36,798 nt of DNA from Alphaproteobacteria bacterium (GCA_026400815.1 JAPLOI010000079.1:1-36798), one strand, 5' to 3'. Positions 15,328 through 24,252 are shown, counted from the first letter of the stretch. Notes: a model not told the origin generated them from the sequence alone. Program-made: numbers and translations.

Positions 15328-18098
15328 CGCTGGAGGCCCCGCTCTGGCTCGAGCCGCCCGGCGACATTCACCCGCTCTGGCGCAGCTTCGACCATGCCTG
15401 GTACGCCGGCCTGCATCTCGGCGGGCCCGACGCCGTGGGTGCCGATGAGGCGCAGCGCCACTACCACGAGGTCGGCGCCGCCCTCGGCCACGCCCCCAAT
15501 CGCTGGTTCGACGAGGCCTGGTACCGCCAGCGCCACCCCGATGTCGCCGCGGCCATCGCCGCCGGCCACCTGCGATCCGGCTTCGAGCATTACTGCCGCG
15601 ATGGCTTCCGCGGCCGCTCCGCCCACTGGCTGTTCGATCCCGGCCTCTACCTCGCCCCCGGCGGGCTCGATCCGGTGGAGGTCGGCAATGACGACTGCGT
15701 GAACCTCTACGGCCACTACCTGCGCTACGGCGCCCGGCATGCGCGCCAGGGCCATTTGCTGTTCAACGCGGCACTCTACCGCGCCGGCGTGGCCCACGAG
15801 CCCGGCGCACTGGCCCGCATCGAGGCCATCGGCGCCTGGCATCATTTCATCGACCGCATCTGGTTCGAACGCCGGGATGCCGTCACCACCCCCTGGTTCG
15901 ACCCGGACTGGTATCTCTCCCGCACGCCATCCGCCGTGCAGCGCCTGCGCCGCGGCGTCACCGTGTGCGCCCTGCACGACTACCTCGCCCACGGCGTGGC
16001 TGCCGGCGCCAGCCCGGTGCCACACTTCGACGAGGGCTTCTACCTCGGCACCAACCCCGATGCCGCCGAGGCCGTTCGCAACAGCCAGGCGAGCTCCGGC
16101 TTCGACCATTTCCTGCGCGTCGGCGCCCGCGCCCAGCGCCAGCCGGCCGCGCATATCGATTTGCGCCGCTACCACGCCACCAGCGCCGCCGCGCGCATCG
16201 CCATCGCCACCGGCGCCGCGCGCGATGCCTTCACCCATCTCGTGCTCTCCGGCGCCACCGCACCGGAGCCGGGCCTGGCGGATGACGGCCTGCGCCTTGT
16301 CGCCGGCGGCCATGTGGACAGCCACGGCTTCGCCGCCACCGCGGGCGGCTGGACCTTCCTGGGCTGGGTGCCCGGCGATGTGCTCCCCGGCCCCGCCGAA
16401 GGGGCCGCGGAGGTGATCGCCACCGCCCGCTTCACCCACGGTGAATGCCGCGGCCCCGCCACGCTGGTGCGCTTCGCCCGGCCAGACCTGCCCGGTGGCG
16501 GCGCCGGCGCACTGGTGTTCCTGCCGGCGCCGCCGCATGCCACGCCCCCCGGCGGGCTCGCGGAGCTGGAGCTGGAAGCCGGCGGCGACCTCGTTCGCCT
16601 GCCGGCCCAGGTTGCTGCCGCGGCCCTGGCGGAGCCGGTGCTGGTCACCCACGCCACCGCCAGCATCGCCGCCCTGCCCGCCACGGATCCGGCCGTCGCC
16701 CGCCTGCGGATCCTGCTGGAACGCCGCCCCTATGCCGGCGCCAGCACGCTGCAGCAGCTGCGCGACCCTGTGTTCTTCCAGGTGGACGAGACCATCCTGT
16801 GCCCCGAGCCGGGCGCCCGCTCCGGCCTCGCCCTCAACGGCTGGATGCTCGCCGCCCCCGGCACCATCACGGAGGTGCGCCTGCAATGCGGCGGGCGCAG
16901 CGTTCCCCTGGTGCTCGATCACATCCCCCGCCCGGAACGGCCGGATGCGCTGCAGAATGTCGGCGCCGCCCACGGCCTGTCGGACCTGCGCAGCGGCTTC
17001 ATCACCTACGCGCCGGAGATCCATGCAGAGGGCGAGGTGCCGCACATCGCCATCACCACGGCGCGCGGGGAGGTGGGCTACCACCCGCTGCCCGCCCCCA
17101 AGCTGCGCGGCCTGCCCGCCATGCGCTACCTGCTGGAGAAGGCCGAGCTGCGCCACGCGGAAATCCCCCGCGCCTTCGACCACGTGCTCGGCCCCGCCGT
17201 GGCCCGCCTCAACGCCGCCCGCCTCACCGTGGCACCGCAGCACCGCACGGTCGATTTCGGCGTCCAGCCCGCCCTGCCGCGCATCTCGGTGATCGTCACG
17301 CTGTTCCAGCGCCTTGATTTCCTGGAATACCAGCTCGCCTTCTTCTCCCGCCACGCCCGCGCCGCGCCCTATGAGCTGATCTACGTGCTCGACGATCCCG
17401 CCCGCGCCCGCCAGCTGGAAACGCTGGCCGCCTCCGCCCATGCCCGCTTCGGCCTGCCCTTCCGCGTCGTGCTGCTGGCCGAGAACATCGGCTTCGGCCC
17501 GGCCAACAACCTTGGCCTGTCGCTGGCCCGGGCGCCCTATGTCTGCTTCCTCAACTCCGACGTGTTCCCCGGCACGCCGGACTGGATGGAGCAGCTCGTC
17601 GCCCGCCTGCGCGACACGCCGGACCTGGGCGCGATCGGGCCGCTGCTGCTCTATGAAGACGGCACGGTGCAGCACCAGGGCATGCGCTTCGAGCGCCTGG
17701 CCCAGCATGGCGACTTCCACTACCCCATGCACCCAGGCAAAGGCTTCCGGCCGAACCAGGCGGAGGGGCTTCTGCGCGCCGATGCCATCACCGGCGCCTG
17801 CATCGTCATGGCCCGCTGGCTGGCGCAGGAGATGGGCGGCTTCGACCCCGCCTACCCCGTCGGTGATTTCGAGGATGCCGATCTCTGCCTGCGCCTGCGC
17901 GCGCGCGGGCTGGAAGTGGCGGTGGACATGGGCGTGCGCCTCTACCACCTGGAACGCCAGTCCCAGGCTGGGTCGGAGAAGCTCTGGCGCATGAACCTCA
18001 CCCTGTTCAACGCCTGGCTGCACGAATCCCGCTGGCGCGACATCCTGGAGGCCCTGCCGGCCGCGAATGACGACATGATCGCGGAGGCAGGGGCATGA
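15324..18098 (+). CDS. Large protein: tandem FD..WY/NPD/HY..G repeats, beta region, GT2 glycosyltransferase
   Basis: The protein has 924 residues. The first 330 or so contain about seven copies of a 35-50-residue repeat, for example WFDEAWYRQRHPDVAAAIA, WFDPDWYLSR and HFDEGFYLGTNPDAAEA, each followed by HY or HF and a glycine. Residues about 335-650 look like two beta-rich segments (GWTFLGWVPGD and LALNGWMLAAPG). From about residue 653 comes a GT2 domain: ISVIVTLFQR, ENIGFGPANN, then CFLNSDVFPGTP with the metal-binding acidic motif, ADAITGACIVM, and GDFEDADLCLRLRARG as the catalytic-base region. GT2 proteins of this shape often add rhamnose or similar sugars to surface glycans. The stop overlaps the next start (ATGA). 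The 148-base gap ahead may hold a promoter. Confidence 0.82.
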   Translation: MTLEAPLWLEPPGDIHPLWRSFDHAWYAGLHLGGPDAVGADEAQRHYHEVGAALGHAPNRWFDEAWYRQRHPDVAAAIAAGHLRSGFEHYCRDGFRGRSAHWLFDPGLYLAPGGLDPVEVGNDDCVNLYGHYLRYGARHARQGHLLFNAALYRAGVAHEPGALARIEAIGAWHHFIDRIWFERRDAVTTPWFDPDWYLSRTPSAVQRLRRGVTVCALHDYLAHGVAAGASPVPHFDEGFYLGTNPDAAEAVRNSQASSGFDHFLRVGARAQRQPAAHIDLRRYHATSAAARIAIATGAARDAFTHLVLSGATAPEPGLADDGLRLVAGGHVDSHGFAATAGGWTFLGWVPGDVLPGPAEGAAEVIATARFTHGECRGPATLVRFARPDLPGGGAGALVFLPAPPHATPPGGLAELELEAGGDLVRLPAQVAAAALAEPVLVTHATASIAALPATDPAVARLRILLERRPYAGASTLQQLRDPVFFQVDETILCPEPGARSGLALNGWMLAAPGTITEVRLQCGGRSVPLVLDHIPRPERPDALQNVGAAHGLSDLRSGFITYAPEIHAEGEVPHIAITTARGEVGYHPLPAPKLRGLPAMRYLLEKAELRHAEIPRAFDHVLGPAVARLNAARLTVAPQHRTVDFGVQPALPRISVIVTLFQRLDFLEYQLAFFSRHARAAPYELIYVLDDPARARQLETLAASAHARFGLPFRVVLLAENIGFGPANNLGLSLARAPYVCFLNSDVFPGTPDWMEQLVARLRDTPDLGAIGPLLLYEDGTVQHQGMRFERLAQHGDFHYPMHPGKGFRPNQAEGLLRADAITGACIVMARWLAQEMGGFDPAYPVGDFEDADLCLRLRARGLEVAVDMGVRLYHLERQSQAGSEKLWRMNLTLFNAWLHESRWRDILEALPAANDDMIAEAGA

Positions 18099-19462
18099 GC
18101 ATCTTCGAATCTCTCGGCGAGGACCTGGCGCCGCCGCAGGCCGAACCTGATCCCGCCCCCGTGCCGCCAGCCCCGCCGCGCCGCGTGCTGGTGCTGTCCC
18201 ACAGCCACCCCGCCATCACCAAGGGCGGCTCGGAACTGGCCGCCTGGCGCCTGTGCGAGGGGCTGCGCGCCCGCGGCTCAGGCCCTGGGGGTGACGGCAC
18301 CGCCGCCTTCTTCCTCGGCTGCGGCCGCGAACCCGGCGGCGGCCGCGCCGGCAGTTCCATCACCGAGCCCTTCGGCGAAGGGGACTACCTCTACGCCAGC
18401 GGCGGCTACGACTGGTTCAAGTTCGCCAACCACGACGAACGCTTCCCGCGCGACTTCACCGCCCTGCTGCGCCGCCTGCGCCCCGATGTGCTGCACTTCC
18501 ACCACTACAGCAACCTCGGCGTGGAAGCCCTTCTGATAGCACGCCGCGCCCTGCCGCAGGCCCGCATCGTGGTGACGCTGCACGAGTTCCAGGCCATCTG
18601 CCACCACTACGGCCAGATGCTCACCCGCCACAGCCGCACGCTCTGCCAGCGCGCCTCCCCGCGCGACTGCATGCGCTGCTTCCCCGAATTCAGCCGCACC
18701 GATTTCTTCCTGCGCGCCGAATATGTCCGCCGCTTCTTCGCGGAGGTTGACGCCTTCGTGGCGCCCAGCCGCTTCCTCGCCGACCGCTATGTCGATTGGG
18801 GCGTGCCGGCGGAGAAGATGCACGTGCTGGAGAACGTCATCGCCGACGCCCCGCCCGCCCCGCCCCCCGCCCCGCGGGATGACGGCCTGCTGCGCGCCGG
18901 CTTCTTCGGCCAGATCTCCTTCCTCAAGGGCCTGCAGGTGCTGTTCGACGCCGCGGCGATCCTGGAGGAAGACGGCGTGTCCGACGTGGTCTTCAACATC
19001 CACGGCGACCCCTCCGGCCAGCCGGAGGAGTTCCAGCTGGAATTCCAGGAAGGCCTGGCCAAGGCCGGCCGCAACGTTCGCTTCCACGGCCCCTACGACA
19101 ACGCCCGTGTCGATGGGCTGATGCGCGCCCAGGATGTCGTGCTGGTGCCCTCGGTGTGGTGGGAAAACTCCCCGGTGGTGATCCAGGAGGCCCGGCGCAA
19201 CGGCGTGCCGATCATCTGCTCCGACATCGGCGGCATGGCCGAGAAGGTGCAGCCAGGTGCCGATGGCTGGCACATCTCCGCCGGCAGCGCGCCGGAACTC
19301 GCCGCCCTGCTCCGCGGCCTGGCCGCTGCCCCGCAGCGCCTGGCCGCCATGCGCGGCACGATCCGCCCCCCGCTGCCCAGCAGCGCGGCCGTGGAGGAGC
19401 ATATGGCCCTCTACAACGCGCTGTTCGAAACCGCGAAGGACAGCGCGTACCCGCAAACGTGA
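18095..19462 (+). CDS. GT4 family glycosyltransferase
   Basis: The protein has 455 residues and its start overlaps the previous stop. The GT-B fold is clear: the acceptor domain begins RRVLVLSHSHPAITKGGSEL (about residues 29-48), the linker contains FVAPSRFLADRY, and the donor domain starts near AGFFGQISFLKGLQVLF. The C-terminal motif ENSPVVIQEARRNGVPI is the GT4 acidic-pair site, though the first position is slightly altered. Around residues 61-70 (GSGPGGDGT) a short Gly-rich stretch replaces an expected helix and strand; another frame there reads AQALGVT, so a compensated pair of frameshifts is possible. It is the last gene of the plus-strand glycan run. Confidence 0.85.
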   Translation: MSIFESLGEDLAPPQAEPDPAPVPPAPPRRVLVLSHSHPAITKGGSELAAWRLCEGLRARGSGPGGDGTAAFFLGCGREPGGGRAGSSITEPFGEGDYLYASGGYDWFKFANHDERFPRDFTALLRRLRPDVLHFHHYSNLGVEALLIARRALPQARIVVTLHEFQAICHHYGQMLTRHSRTLCQRASPRDCMRCFPEFSRTDFFLRAEYVRRFFAEVDAFVAPSRFLADRYVDWGVPAEKMHVLENVIADAPPAPPPAPRDDGLLRAGFFGQISFLKGLQVLFDAAAILEEDGVSDVVFNIHGDPSGQPEEFQLEFQEGLAKAGRNVRFHGPYDNARVDGLMRAQDVVLVPSVWWENSPVVIQEARRNGVPIICSDIGGMAEKVQPGADGWHISAGSAPELAALLRGLAAAPQRLAAMRGTIRPPLPSSAAVEEHMALYNALFETAKDSAYPQT

Positions 19463-19508
19463 CGATGGGGCGTGCGGTCCGGCGGCTAGTGTGGGCCCCA
19501 CCACCATC

Positions 19509-19536
19509 GGGCCAGCCGCCGTGGCAGGGCTGGCCC
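19509..19536 (+). terminator. Hairpin after the GT4 gene, possible terminator
   Basis: GGGCCAGC and GCTGGCCC form a perfect 8-bp stem with a 12-base loop, 46 bases after the GT4 stop. There is no T tract after it, so intrinsic termination is uncertain; it may be a Rho-related or processing hairpin. The rest of the 217-base gap holds a good Shine-Dalgarno (GGAGG, 19669-19673) for the next gene. Confidence 0.35.
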
Positions 19537-19679
19537 GCCGATCGCACGCATTGATCCCGCAAGGGAGCCGACCCCAGACGACACGGAACGCATTCGCACC
19601 AGGCAGCGCCGCCTTGGGGCGCCGTCATCTCATGCCCGGGCACGGCCCTGTGCCGCACCCGCGCGAACGGAGGTTTTCC

Positions 19680-20054
19680 ATGCAGCAGGATATTGCCCTG
19701 GCCGGCCGCCGCATCCTGGTTGTCGAAGACGAGTTCCTGGTGGCCGAATACCTCGGCGAAATCCTGCGCTCCGCCGGGGCGGAGGTGCTCGGCCCGCTGG
19801 GCCGGGTGCCGGAGGCCCTGGCCTTCCTGCGCACCGAAACCGGCCCGCTCGATGCCGTTGTGCTGGACGTGAACCTGCACGGCCAGCCGAGCTTCCCGAT
19901 TGCCGACGAGCTGATCCGCCGCGGCATCCGCTTCGTGTTCACCACGGGCTACGACGGCGGCGCCATTGAGCCCGCCTACCGCGCCTATCCCCGCTGCGAG
20001 AAGCCGTTCCGGGAAGAGGCGCTGCTGGCGGCGCTCTCCCCGGCCCCGGCCTGA
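19680..20054 (+). CDS. Single-domain response regulator (receiver only)
   Basis: The protein has 124 residues and is a lone CheY-like receiver. The acidic pocket is VVEDE (residues 14-18), the phospho-acceptor is Asp63 in VVLDVNL, the switch threonine lies in FTTGYD (about 88-92) and the conserved lysine is Lys108 in CEKPF. All functional residues are intact. No output domain follows, so it would act by protein contact or as a phosphorelay shuttle. The sequence type (EFLVAEYLGEIL and GYDGG) resembles regulators that work with HWE/HisKA2 kinases in alphaproteobacteria. No kinase is adjacent. GGAGG lies six bases before the ATG. Confidence 0.9.
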   Translation: MQQDIALAGRRILVVEDEFLVAEYLGEILRSAGAEVLGPLGRVPEALAFLRTETGPLDAVVLDVNLHGQPSFPIADELIRRGIRFVFTTGYDGGAIEPAYRAYPRCEKPFREEALLAALSPAPA

Positions 20055-20093
20055 TCCCGCCCACCGAAAACCGGCGGGCGGGCCGCAAAGGCC

Positions 20094-21056
20094 TCAGGTT
20101 GCCTGCCAGTTCGCCGGCACCATGCGGTAGCGCTTCTCGCCATCACGGGCGATGAACCCGGTGGCCGGGAACGGCGCATGGTAGAACGCCACCTGCATCC
20201 GCTCGCTGGCCGCCATGTCCAGCAGCTTGTGCCGGGTCTGGCGCGCCATGTCCGCATCCATGTCGAAGATCGCCGCCCAATCCGGGTTGCGCACGAAGAC
20301 CTGCGGGTTGTTGGTGGTGTCAGACATCACCATCATCCGCCCGGCGCCCGACGAGATCGCGAAGGTCGTGTGCCCCGGCGTATGGCCGGGTGCCGCCACC
20401 GCGGTGATCCCCGGCGCCACTTCCTGGCCCCACTGGTAGCGCACCAGGTCCTTGGCGATCGGGTTGAACACGCGCCGCACATTGGCGAAGGCCGGCTTCA
20501 TCCCGTCCGGCGCCGCGGCCATCTTGGCGTCGTCCATCCAGAAATCCCACTCCGGCACCGAAACCTTCACCTCGGCGCGCGGGAACACGGCAGTGCCGTC
20601 CTCCAGCCGCAGGCCGTTGATGTGGTCGCCATGGAAATGGCTGATCACCACCGTGTCCACCTGGGCGGGATCGAAGCCGGCGGCGCGGAAATTCGACATC
20701 CAAAGCCCGGAGGTCGGCGCGCCAAGATCGCCGTTGCCGGTATCCAGCAGCACCAGCTTGCCCCCGGTCTGCACCACCAGCGTGGTGAACGGGATCACGA
20801 AGCGCTCGGTCGGCAGGAAGCTCTCGGCCAGCGAGGCCTTCAGGTCATCCACCGAGGCGTTGCGGATGAACCCTTCCAGCGGCCGGGCGGCGAACCCGTC
20901 ATGGATCGCGGTCACCACCGCGTCGCCCACCTTGTAGCGATAGGCCGAGACATTCGTGGCGGTGGCCTGCGCAGCGGCGCTGCGCGGCGCCCCCACCAGC
21001 CCGGCGGCAGCCCCCATCGCACCCAGTGCGAGCGCGGCGCGGCGATTGATCGTCAT
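20094..21056 (-). CDS. Exported MBL-fold metallo-hydrolase
   Basis: The protein has 320 residues. The N terminus has a twin-arginine-like INRRAALALGAMG and a cleavage site near AAAQA, so the enzyme is likely periplasmic. The metal-binding motif SHFHGDH (His140, His142, Asp144, His145) is complete, followed by PGHTPGH, an aspartate in MVMSDTTN and a histidine in AFYHAPFP. The family includes lactonases and other hydrolases. The overall pattern (DTGNGDLG, VVISHFHGDHINGL) resembles many exported MBL proteins annotated only as hydrolase. It lies 109 bases downstream of asnB on the same strand, and the gap contains a hairpin, so it may have its own promoter. Confidence 0.88.
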   Translation of the reverse strand: MTINRRAALALGAMGAAAGLVGAPRSAAAQATATNVSAYRYKVGDAVVTAIHDGFAARPLEGFIRNASVDDLKASLAESFLPTERFVIPFTTLVVQTGGKLVLLDTGNGDLGAPTSGLWMSNFRAAGFDPAQVDTVVISHFHGDHINGLRLEDGTAVFPRAEVKVSVPEWDFWMDDAKMAAAPDGMKPAFANVRRVFNPIAKDLVRYQWGQEVAPGITAVAAPGHTPGHTTFAISSGAGRMMVMSDTTNNPQVFVRNPDWAAIFDMDADMARQTRHKLLDMAASERMQVAFYHAPFPATGFIARDGEKRYRMVPANWQAT

Positions 21057-21134
21057 GATGTCTGGTCCCCCTTGTCGGCGCCGGGGCCATCTCCCGGCGT
21101 GTCCTCAAAGAATGGTGAACGATCTGTCACATAC

Positions 21135-21156
21135 AAGGCGCTGCGGGCTGCGCCTT
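21135..21156 (-). terminator. Hairpin after asnB, weak terminator candidate
   Basis: AAGGCGC and GCGCCTT form a perfect 7-bp stem with an 8-base loop, starting 10 bases after the asnB stop on the minus strand. The bases that follow (GTATGTGAC on the minus strand) are not a T tract, so efficiency is doubtful. Confidence 0.3.
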
Positions 21157-21165
21157 CACCGGCAA

Positions 21166-22926
21166 TCAGCCCGCCGCAGCTTCCCGCAACACGCTTTCCA
21201 CATCGCCCTCGGGGTCCAGGCCCAGCACGTGCCGGCAGTGCCACAGCCCATAGTACAGCAGGCTCCAGGCCGGCTGCCCGTCGCGCTCGGCATTGGCCAG
21301 ATGCGCCAACACCTCGCGGGCACCAACAACTTCCGCAACCCCCGGCTGGGCCGCCAGCAATGGTGCCAGCCGTTCCGCCCGCCGCGCGATCCAGGCGCCC
21401 ACCGGCGGCTTGAACCCCTTCTTGCGCGCGAACGCCCCCGCCTCGGGGAAGGCCCGCGCCAGCCAGCGCCGCAGCAGGCGCTTGCCGAAGCGCAGATCAA
21501 CTTTTTGTGAGTCCGGCAACGGAAACGCGAAGGCCGCCACCTCCGGATCCAGGAACGGCGTGCGCCCCTCCACCCCATGCGCCATCAGGCAGCGATCCAG
21601 CTTCACCAGCAGGTCGTTTGGCAGCCACTCCGCGATATCGGCCGCCTGCGCCGCCTGCACCGCCGAGCGCCCCGGCGCCACGCGCTGCTCCAGCCCCGCG
21701 ATCCCCGCCCGCCACCCCGCCAGCGCCGGCACCTCGCCCAGCACGGCACGGCTGCGCGGCGGCCGTGCCAGCCACCGCCACGGCGCCCGCCGCTTGCGAT
21801 AGCGGCTGTAGCCGGCGAACAGCTCGTCCGCCCCCTCGCCGCACAGCGTCACCTTCAGCCCCGCCGCGCGCGCCGCGCGCCCCAGCATCCAGGTGGGCAG
21901 CACCGCGGCATCGGCCGTGGGGTCGTCGATGCAGGCCGCGATGCGCGGGGCCAGCGCCCAGAAATCCGCCTCCCCCATCGCCACGCGCTCGCACGCCGCC
22001 CCCTGCGCGCGGGCCAGCCGCGCCGCCTCGGCGGTTTCGTCCACCCCCACGCCGTCCCAGCCGCAGGTCAGTGCATGAATGCGCTGCCCCGTTGCCCGGT
22101 GCATCAGCGCCAGCACCGCGGCACTGTCGATGCCGCTGGACAGGAACAGCCCATACGGCACGTCGGAGCGCAGATGCACCGTTACGCTGTCCAGCAGCAC
22201 CCGCTCCAGCACATCCAGCCCATCGCCCTCCAACCGCCGCGGCCCGCCCTCCGGCAGCGCCGCGCGCACATGCCGGGCCACGATCGCCCCGCGCTCCACC
22301 ACCAGCGTCTCGCCCGGCAGCAGCCGCAGGATCCCTGGAAAGATCGTCGCCGCCCCGGTGGTGAACTTCAGCTGCAGCAGCTCCGCCCGCGCCCGCGCAT
22401 CGATCGCCACCGCCACCACGCCGGCCGCCAGCAGCGCCTGCGGCTCGGAGGCGAAGAAGAATCCGCGCTCCGATACCGCATAGTACAACTGCTTGATCCC
22501 GAACGGATCGCGCGCCAGCACCAGCCGCCCGCGCGCGGGGTCGTGGATCGCCGCCGCATACATGCCGCGCAGCCCGTCCGCGAACCGCTCGCCATCCGAC
22601 AGATAGCGCCACAGCGCCGGCTCGCAGTCCGACCGGGTGCGGAACGGCGTATTCGCCATCGCGGCGCGCAGCTCGTTGTTGTTGTAGATCTCGCCGTTGC
22701 ACACCAGCGCCGGCCCGGTGCCGGGCTCGGCCCCGGCGAATAGCGGCTGATCCCCGGTCACCAGGTCCACGATCGCCAGCCGCGCATGCAGCAGCGCCGT
22801 ATTCCCGCGCACCAGCCGGCCATGTCCATCGGGCCCACGATGCGCCAGTGCGGCCAGTAGCCGGTCCAGCACCGCGGTCTCCGGTGCCGCCCCGTCGCGC
22901 GTCATCACCCCCGCCAGCCCGCACAT
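21166..22926 (-). CDS. asnB: Asparagine synthetase (glutamine-hydrolysing) type amidotransferase
   Basis: The protein has 586 residues. MCGLAGV places the glutaminase nucleophile at Cys2 and fixes the start. HRGPDGHG, LLHARLAIVD and VCNGEIYNN complete the N-terminal amidotransferase domain (about 1-200). The synthetase domain has the ATP pyrophosphatase loop LSSGIDSA near residue 262, GEGADELFAGY near 365 and EGRTPFLDPEV near 460. The family makes asparagine from aspartate, and members within glycan loci often amidate sugar acids instead. The ATG shares its A with the stop of the GT9 gene (TGATG), so the pair is translationally coupled, which favours a glycan role here. Confidence 0.9.
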   Translation of the reverse strand: MCGLAGVMTRDGAAPETAVLDRLLAALAHRGPDGHGRLVRGNTALLHARLAIVDLVTGDQPLFAGAEPGTGPALVCNGEIYNNNELRAAMANTPFRTRSDCEPALWRYLSDGERFADGLRGMYAAAIHDPARGRLVLARDPFGIKQLYYAVSERGFFFASEPQALLAAGVVAVAIDARARAELLQLKFTTGAATIFPGILRLLPGETLVVERGAIVARHVRAALPEGGPRRLEGDGLDVLERVLLDSVTVHLRSDVPYGLFLSSGIDSAAVLALMHRATGQRIHALTCGWDGVGVDETAEAARLARAQGAACERVAMGEADFWALAPRIAACIDDPTADAAVLPTWMLGRAARAAGLKVTLCGEGADELFAGYSRYRKRRAPWRWLARPPRSRAVLGEVPALAGWRAGIAGLEQRVAPGRSAVQAAQAADIAEWLPNDLLVKLDRCLMAHGVEGRTPFLDPEVAAFAFPLPDSQKVDLRFGKRLLRRWLARAFPEAGAFARKKGFKPPVGAWIARRAERLAPLLAAQPGVAEVVGAREVLAHLANAERDGQPAWSLLYYGLWHCRHVLGLDPEGDVESVLREAAAG

Positions 22927-23831
22927 CAGCCGGGCTCCGGCAGGTCGGAGAGCATGTCCAGCGCCGCTTCCAGCGCCATCTCCACCGAAAGATCCTCCAT
23001 CCGCTCGCCGGTCCCCATCGCCCAGCGAGCCCGCCGCCCCGCCGGCACGAACTGCGCCGCACGGTCGCGCGTGGCCCCGCACAGCCCCACCGTCGGCGTG
23101 CCCGCCGCGGCGGCCAGGTGCATCAGCCCGGAATCATTGCCCACGTACAGCGCGCAACGCCGCAGGCACGCCGTCACCTCCGGCAACGCCAACTGCCCGG
23201 TGGTGTCGATTGCATCGGGCAGCAGCCGCGCCAGCGGCGCCGCCATCTCCTGCTCCATCGCCCCGGGCCCGGCCAGGATCAGCGCCACCGCCCCCGGCAG
23301 TGGCCCCGCCGCCAGCCGATGGAACAACTCCGCGAGTCGCTCTGCCGGCCACACCTTGCCGCTCCAGTTCGCCGTCGGCCCCAACCCGATCACCGGCCGG
23401 CCCGCCGGCAGCAGCGCGGCCGCGCGGGCATCATCCTGCGGCGCGCTCCAGGCCACCGGCAGCGGTGCCGGCCCCGCGATTCCCGCCACAGTGGCGAATT
23501 GCTCATGCTTGCGCCCGGGCACACGATGCATCACCCGCCGCCGCCGCGCCGGCACCAGCCACGCCAGCGCCGAGCCGCGCAGATCCACCACCAAATCCCA
23601 GTGCGTGAACGCCACCTCGCGCCACAGCCCCAGCCAATGCATGCGCCACGGCTTCTTGGCGAACACCACCAGCCGCTCCAGGTTCGGCATGCGCGCGAAC
23701 ACCCCGGCGGCCGGCGGGCCACAGGCCACGGTGATCCGGCACTGCGGATACTGGCGGATCAGATGGTCGAGCACGCCCGTGGTCAGGACCGCATCGCCCA
23801 CCCGGTTGGCGGTAACGAAAAGGATGCGCAT
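22926..23831 (-). CDS. GT9 family (heptosyltransferase-like) glycosyltransferase
   Basis: The protein has 301 residues. It opens MRILFVTANRVGDAVLTTG, the usual GT9 beginning where the loop after strand 1 contacts the acceptor. VDLRGSAL lies in the N-terminal domain; IGLGPTANWSGKVWPAERL starts the donor domain; and YVGNDSGLMHLAAAAGTPTVGL is the ADP-heptose-binding signature. GT9 enzymes such as WaaC and WaaF build the LPS inner core, and others act on different surface glycans. The 58-base upstream gap contains CCGGCTTAGCCGG (23837-23849), a short palindrome close to the ribosome site. It is coupled to asnB. Confidence 0.88.
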   Translation of the reverse strand: MRILFVTANRVGDAVLTTGVLDHLIRQYPQCRITVACGPPAAGVFARMPNLERLVVFAKKPWRMHWLGLWREVAFTHWDLVVDLRGSALAWLVPARRRRVMHRVPGRKHEQFATVAGIAGPAPLPVAWSAPQDDARAAALLPAGRPVIGLGPTANWSGKVWPAERLAELFHRLAAGPLPGAVALILAGPGAMEQEMAAPLARLLPDAIDTTGQLALPEVTACLRRCALYVGNDSGLMHLAAAAGTPTVGLCGATRDRAAQFVPAGRRARWAMGTGERMEDLSVEMALEAALDMLSDLPEPG

Positions 23832-23889
23832 TCCCGCCGGCTTAGCCGGATTCCGGGCTCCGCGATACGCGTAGCCGCACCCGATGCGC

Positions 23890-24252
23890 CTATTGCGCCG
23901 CCGGCGCCATCAGGTCTGCCACAACATGCCGGTGCGCGGTGGCGGCCAGGCGCTCGATTCCCCGCGCCGTCACCGAAACCAGGATGCCGCCATCCGAAAG
24001 CTGCAGCGGATTCTCGATGCAGCCTTCGCGGCGCAGATGGTCCAGCGCCGCCATCACCTCGGCCACCGCGCAGCCCAGCCCCGCGCGCCGCATCGCCACC
24101 GCCACGTCGGCCTGCCGCCGCGGGCTCAGCGCCGCCATCTGGGTCAGCGCCGCCAGCAGCGCATCCGCGAAATCCAGCGGCGGCGCCGCCAGCGGGCGCC
24201 CCTGGTCCAAGCCCGGCTCGGGGTCGCGAAAGACGGAAGCGTCCTGGGTCAT
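23890..24252 (-). CDS. Small helical protein of unknown function, winged-helix-like
   Basis: The protein has 120 residues and I do not recognise its family. The ATG at 24252 is supported by GGAG upstream. The body is mostly helical (DFADALLAALTQMAAL, QADVAVAMRRAGLG), then VAEVMAALDHLRREGCI and a probable beta hairpin QLSDGGILVSVTARG followed by a helix. This order of helices and hairpin resembles a winged helix, but similarity is only structural guesswork. A CCTA...TAGG inverted repeat lies about 125 bases upstream, between this gene and the FixJ-like regulator encoded on the same strand. Confidence 0.6.
   Translation of the reverse strand: MTQDASVFRDPEPGLDQGRPLAAPPLDFADALLAALTQMAALSPRRQADVAVAMRRAGLGCAVAEVMAALDHLRREGCIENPLQLSDGGILVSVTARGIERLAATAHRHVVADLMAPAAQ

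Noticed and set aside
11057-16300. Repeats as a DNA-level tandem array or CRISPR
   Set aside because: The repetition is in protein motifs only; the DNA copies are diverged and irregularly spaced, with no direct repeats and spacers.
15243-18023. 926-residue open frame antisense to the repeat transferase
   Set aside because: Composition is typical of a mirror frame (Gly, Ala, His, Gln rich); the sense strand has a full GT2 domain and repeats.
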